Assembly (NCBI GenBank): GCA_000963575.1
Contig: CP011077.1
Coordinates: 1,488,001 to 1,552,000 of the forward strand
DNA: 64,000 nucleotides
Origin: Klebsiella michiganensis
Lineage (GTDB): Bacteria > Pseudomonadota > Gammaproteobacteria > Enterobacterales > Enterobacteriaceae
Reading direction: 5' to 3'
Shown one piece after another: positions 62,203 to 64,000 of the stretch (position 1 is the stretch's first letter; each line of letters opens with the position of its first letter). The notes below the pieces were generated by a model. It had not been told where the DNA came from. It saw nothing but the letters and a program-made list of their open reading frames with translations, and ran no database searches. A program made the position numbers and the translations under genes.

Positions 62203-63603
62203 TTAGAAGCTGGCGTTACGCGGCGTGCGCGGGAACGGAATAACATCACGCACGTTCTGAACACCGGTAACATAGGCAATCAGACGCTCGAAGCCCAGGC
62301 CGAAACCTGAGTGCGGTACGGTACCGTAGCGACGCAGGTCGCGGTACCACCAGTAATCTTCTTTGTTCAGGCCCATTTCGGCCATGCGTGCATCCAGTAC
62401 ATCCAGACGCTCTTCACGCTGGGAGCCACCGATGATTTCACCGATGCCCGGGGCCAGGACGTCCATTGCGGCAACGGTTTTACCGTCTTCGTTAAGGCGC
62501 ATATAGAAAGCTTTGATGTCTTTCGGATAGTTTTTCACTACCACCGGCGCTTTGAAGTGCTGCTCGGCCAGGTAACGTTCGTGCTCTGAGGAGAGATCGA
62601 CGCCCCAGTAGACCGGGTTTTCGAACTTATGCCCGCAGTTCAGCAAGATTTCCACCGCATCGGTATAGTTCACCTGGGCGAAATCTGCGGAGATGAAACG
62701 CTCCAGACGCTCAATGGCCTCTTTATCTACGCGCTCAGCAAAGAACTTCATGTCGTCCATACGTTCTTCCAGGACGGCCTTAAAGACGTACTTGAGCATG
62801 GCTTCGGCCAGCCCGGCAACATCGTCCAGGTCGGCAAAGGCCACTTCCGGCTCCAGCATCCAAAACTCAGCCAGGTGCCGGCTGGTGTTGGAATTTTCGG
62901 CGCGGAAGGTTGGCCCGAAGGTATAGACCTTGGACAGGGCGCTCGCGTAGGTTTCGCCGTTCAGCTGGCCGGAAACGGTCAGGAAGGCTTCTTTACCGAA
63001 GAAGTCTTTATCAAAATCGACTTTGCCTTCTGCGGTGCGAGGCAGGTTTTCCAGATCCAGCGTTGAAACGCGGAACATCTCGCCGGCACCTTCGGTGTCC
63101 GAAGCGGTGATGAGCGGAGTAGATACCCAGAAATAACCGTTTTCATGGAAGAAGCGATGCAGCGCCTGAGCCAGGGTGTGACGGACGCGAGCCACGGCAC
63201 CAATCATGTTGGTACGCGGGCGCAGGTGAGCCACTTCGCGAAGGTATTCGATGCTGTGGCGCTTTGCCGCCATCGGATAGGTGTCCGGATCGTCAACCCA
63301 GCCGGTGACTTCCACTTTGGTCGCCTGAAGTTCGAAGGCCTGACCCTGGCCCTGAGACTCAACCACCACGCCGGTAACAATCACCGAACAGCCAGTGGTC
63401 AGGCGCAGAACGTCTTCATTGTAATTGGGCAGAGAATTATTAATGACGGCCTGTACAGGATCAAAGCAGGAACCGTCATAGACGGCGAGGAAGGAGATAC
63501 CAGCTTTTGAATCTCTTCGAGTACGTACCCACCCGCGCACGGTGACTTCGCTGTCAACGGCGGCACGGCCCTGGAGTACGTCGGCTACAGGCACAACGCT
63601 CAT
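62203..63603 (-). CDS. asnS: Asparaginyl-tRNA synthetase
   Basis: Class IIb synthetase charging tRNA-Asn. It has 466 residues. The N-terminal OB-fold anticodon-binding domain (about 1-110, with VTVRGWVRTRRDSKAGISFLAVYDGS) is followed by the catalytic core with motif 2 (FRAENSNTSRHLAEFWMLEPE) and motif 3 (GFGLGFERLIAYVTG). The start at 63603 (MSVVPVADVLQG) has AGAGAG upstream. It lies between pncB and ompF as in E. coli. Confidence 0.99.
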   Translation of the reverse strand: MSVVPVADVLQGRAAVDSEVTVRGWVRTRRDSKAGISFLAVYDGSCFDPVQAVINNSLPNYNEDVLRLTTGCSVIVTGVVVESQGQGQAFELQATKVEVTGWVDDPDTYPMAAKRHSIEYLREVAHLRPRTNMIGAVARVRHTLAQALHRFFHENGYFWVSTPLITASDTEGAGEMFRVSTLDLENLPRTAEGKVDFDKDFFGKEAFLTVSGQLNGETYASALSKVYTFGPTFRAENSNTSRHLAEFWMLEPEVAFADLDDVAGLAEAMLKYVFKAVLEERMDDMKFFAERVDKEAIERLERFISADFAQVNYTDAVEILLNCGHKFENPVYWGVDLSSEHERYLAEQHFKAPVVVKNYPKDIKAFYMRLNEDGKTVAAMDVLAPGIGEIIGGSQREERLDVLDARMAEMGLNKEDYWWYRDLRRYGTVPHSGFGLGFERLIAYVTGVQNVRDVIPFPRTPRNASF

Positions 63604-63742
63604 AGTTTTCTCTCTATTAAATGGTCAATGACAAAAAAAATAGTAACCCGCAGATGGGGGTTATCTATGTTACCTGTCGCGCGCCATCAGACAAGCAGAA
63701 TTCGCGTTACTTATGAAGAAATAAAGGAAAGAGAGAAGCGTG

Positions 63743-63766
63743 GTGAATAGCGAAGCCGCTATTCAC
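63743..63766 (-). terminator. Hairpin downstream of pncB
   Basis: GTGAATAGC pairs perfectly with GCTATTCAC (9 bp) around GAAGCC, 15 bp past the pncB stop. It has no T-run on the minus strand, so the termination role is uncertain. Confidence 0.5.
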
Positions 63767-63780
63767 CCGTTATCGCTGAA

Positions 63781-64000
63781 TCAGCTGGCTTTTTTTACCA
63801 GCGGAAGGTCAAAGGCTTTGCGCAGTGCCCGTACAAAGGCTTTATCGTGGCAGATGGTTTTTCCCGGACTGTCCGAAAGCTTCGCGACCGGCTTGCCGTT
63901 ACATTCCACGAGCTTAATCACGATGTTCAGCGGCTTAACCTGCGGAATGTCGCAGGTAAGGCGAGTGCCGATGCCAAAGCTGAGGTTAACCCGGGATGAG
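63781..64000 (-). CDS. pncB: Nicotinate phosphoribosyltransferase, C-terminal fragment
   Basis: The last 73 codons of a minus-strand gene running off the window edge; the stop is TGA at 63783-63781. The visible tail ends AFVRALRKAFDLPLVKKAS, matching the end of E. coli PncB (NAD salvage: nicotinate and PRPP to nicotinate mononucleotide), and the upstream part contains a Cys-rich strand (RLTCDIPQVKPLN). Synteny next to asnS agrees. The catalytic part is outside the window. Confidence 0.9.
   Translation of the reverse strand, partial: SSRVNLSFGIGTRLTCDIPQVKPLNIVIKLVECNGKPVAKLSDSPGKTICHDKAFVRALRKAFDLPLVKKAS

Noticed and set aside
1..64000. CRISPR arrays, prophage, insertion sequences, toxin-antitoxin or defence islands
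   Set aside because: I found no repeat-spacer pattern, transposase or integrase, and no cluster of unknown genes; almost all frames map to named core enterobacterial genes.

Overview
The window is a contiguous piece of an Enterobacteriaceae chromosome, almost entirely core genome. Every large reading frame matches a known Escherichia coli protein family in length and sequence, and the gene order follows the E. coli 20-21 minute region (macAB to pncB). I could not fix the genus. Against the E. coli layout the window is more compact: ycaC, ycaM, ycaN, ycaK, ycaP and ycaL are missing, and so is the serW tRNA gene expected between clpA and infA. I see no insertion sequence, prophage, CRISPR array, rRNA or tRNA.

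Layout. 1-7 kb: the start of ybjX (cut by the window edge), the macAB macrolide/enterotoxin exporter, cspD, the clpSA adaptor/unfoldase pair and infA. 7-13 kb: aat (N-end rule), cydDC (heterodimeric ABC exporter for cytochrome bd assembly) and trxB on the minus strand. 13-21 kb: lrp, ftsK, lolA, rarA and serS on the plus strand. 21-26.6 kb: the dmsABC anaerobic DMSO reductase operon behind a recognisable FNR promoter, then the MFS transporter ycaD. 26.7-33 kb, minus strand: pflA, pflB, focA and ycaO, the formate/pyruvate fermentation module. 33-39 kb: serC-aroA, cmk, rpsA and ihfB. 39-46 kb: ycaI, msbA, lpxK, ycaQ, ycaR and kdsB, mostly lipid A and Kdo supply. 46-55.5 kb: ycbJ, elyC (opposite strand), cmoM and the mukFEB condensin operon. 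55.6-64 kb: ldtD, mepK and gloC, then aspC, ompF, asnS and the 3' end of pncB on the minus strand.

How the genes work together. Two anaerobic units (dmsABC and focA-pflB-pflA) both show FNR-type sites. The serC-aroA operon carries a perfect CRP consensus upstream and an intercistronic terminator. The envelope genes (lolA, msbA, lpxK, kdsB, elyC, ldtD, mepK, ompF) cover lipoprotein transport, LPS, peptidoglycan and porin. Chromosome dynamics are covered by ftsK, rarA, ihfB and mukFEB.

I found no convincing new multi-gene system. The observations most worth a second look are small: the missing serW, an unexplained 10+10 bp palindrome between focA and ycaO, the degenerate kinase-like motif in YcbJ, a second well-formed ribosome binding site inside clpA, and CRP-like and other dyads upstream of ycaD. 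All start choices were made by eye from ribosome binding sites and from remembered E. coli protein N-termini; no database search was run.
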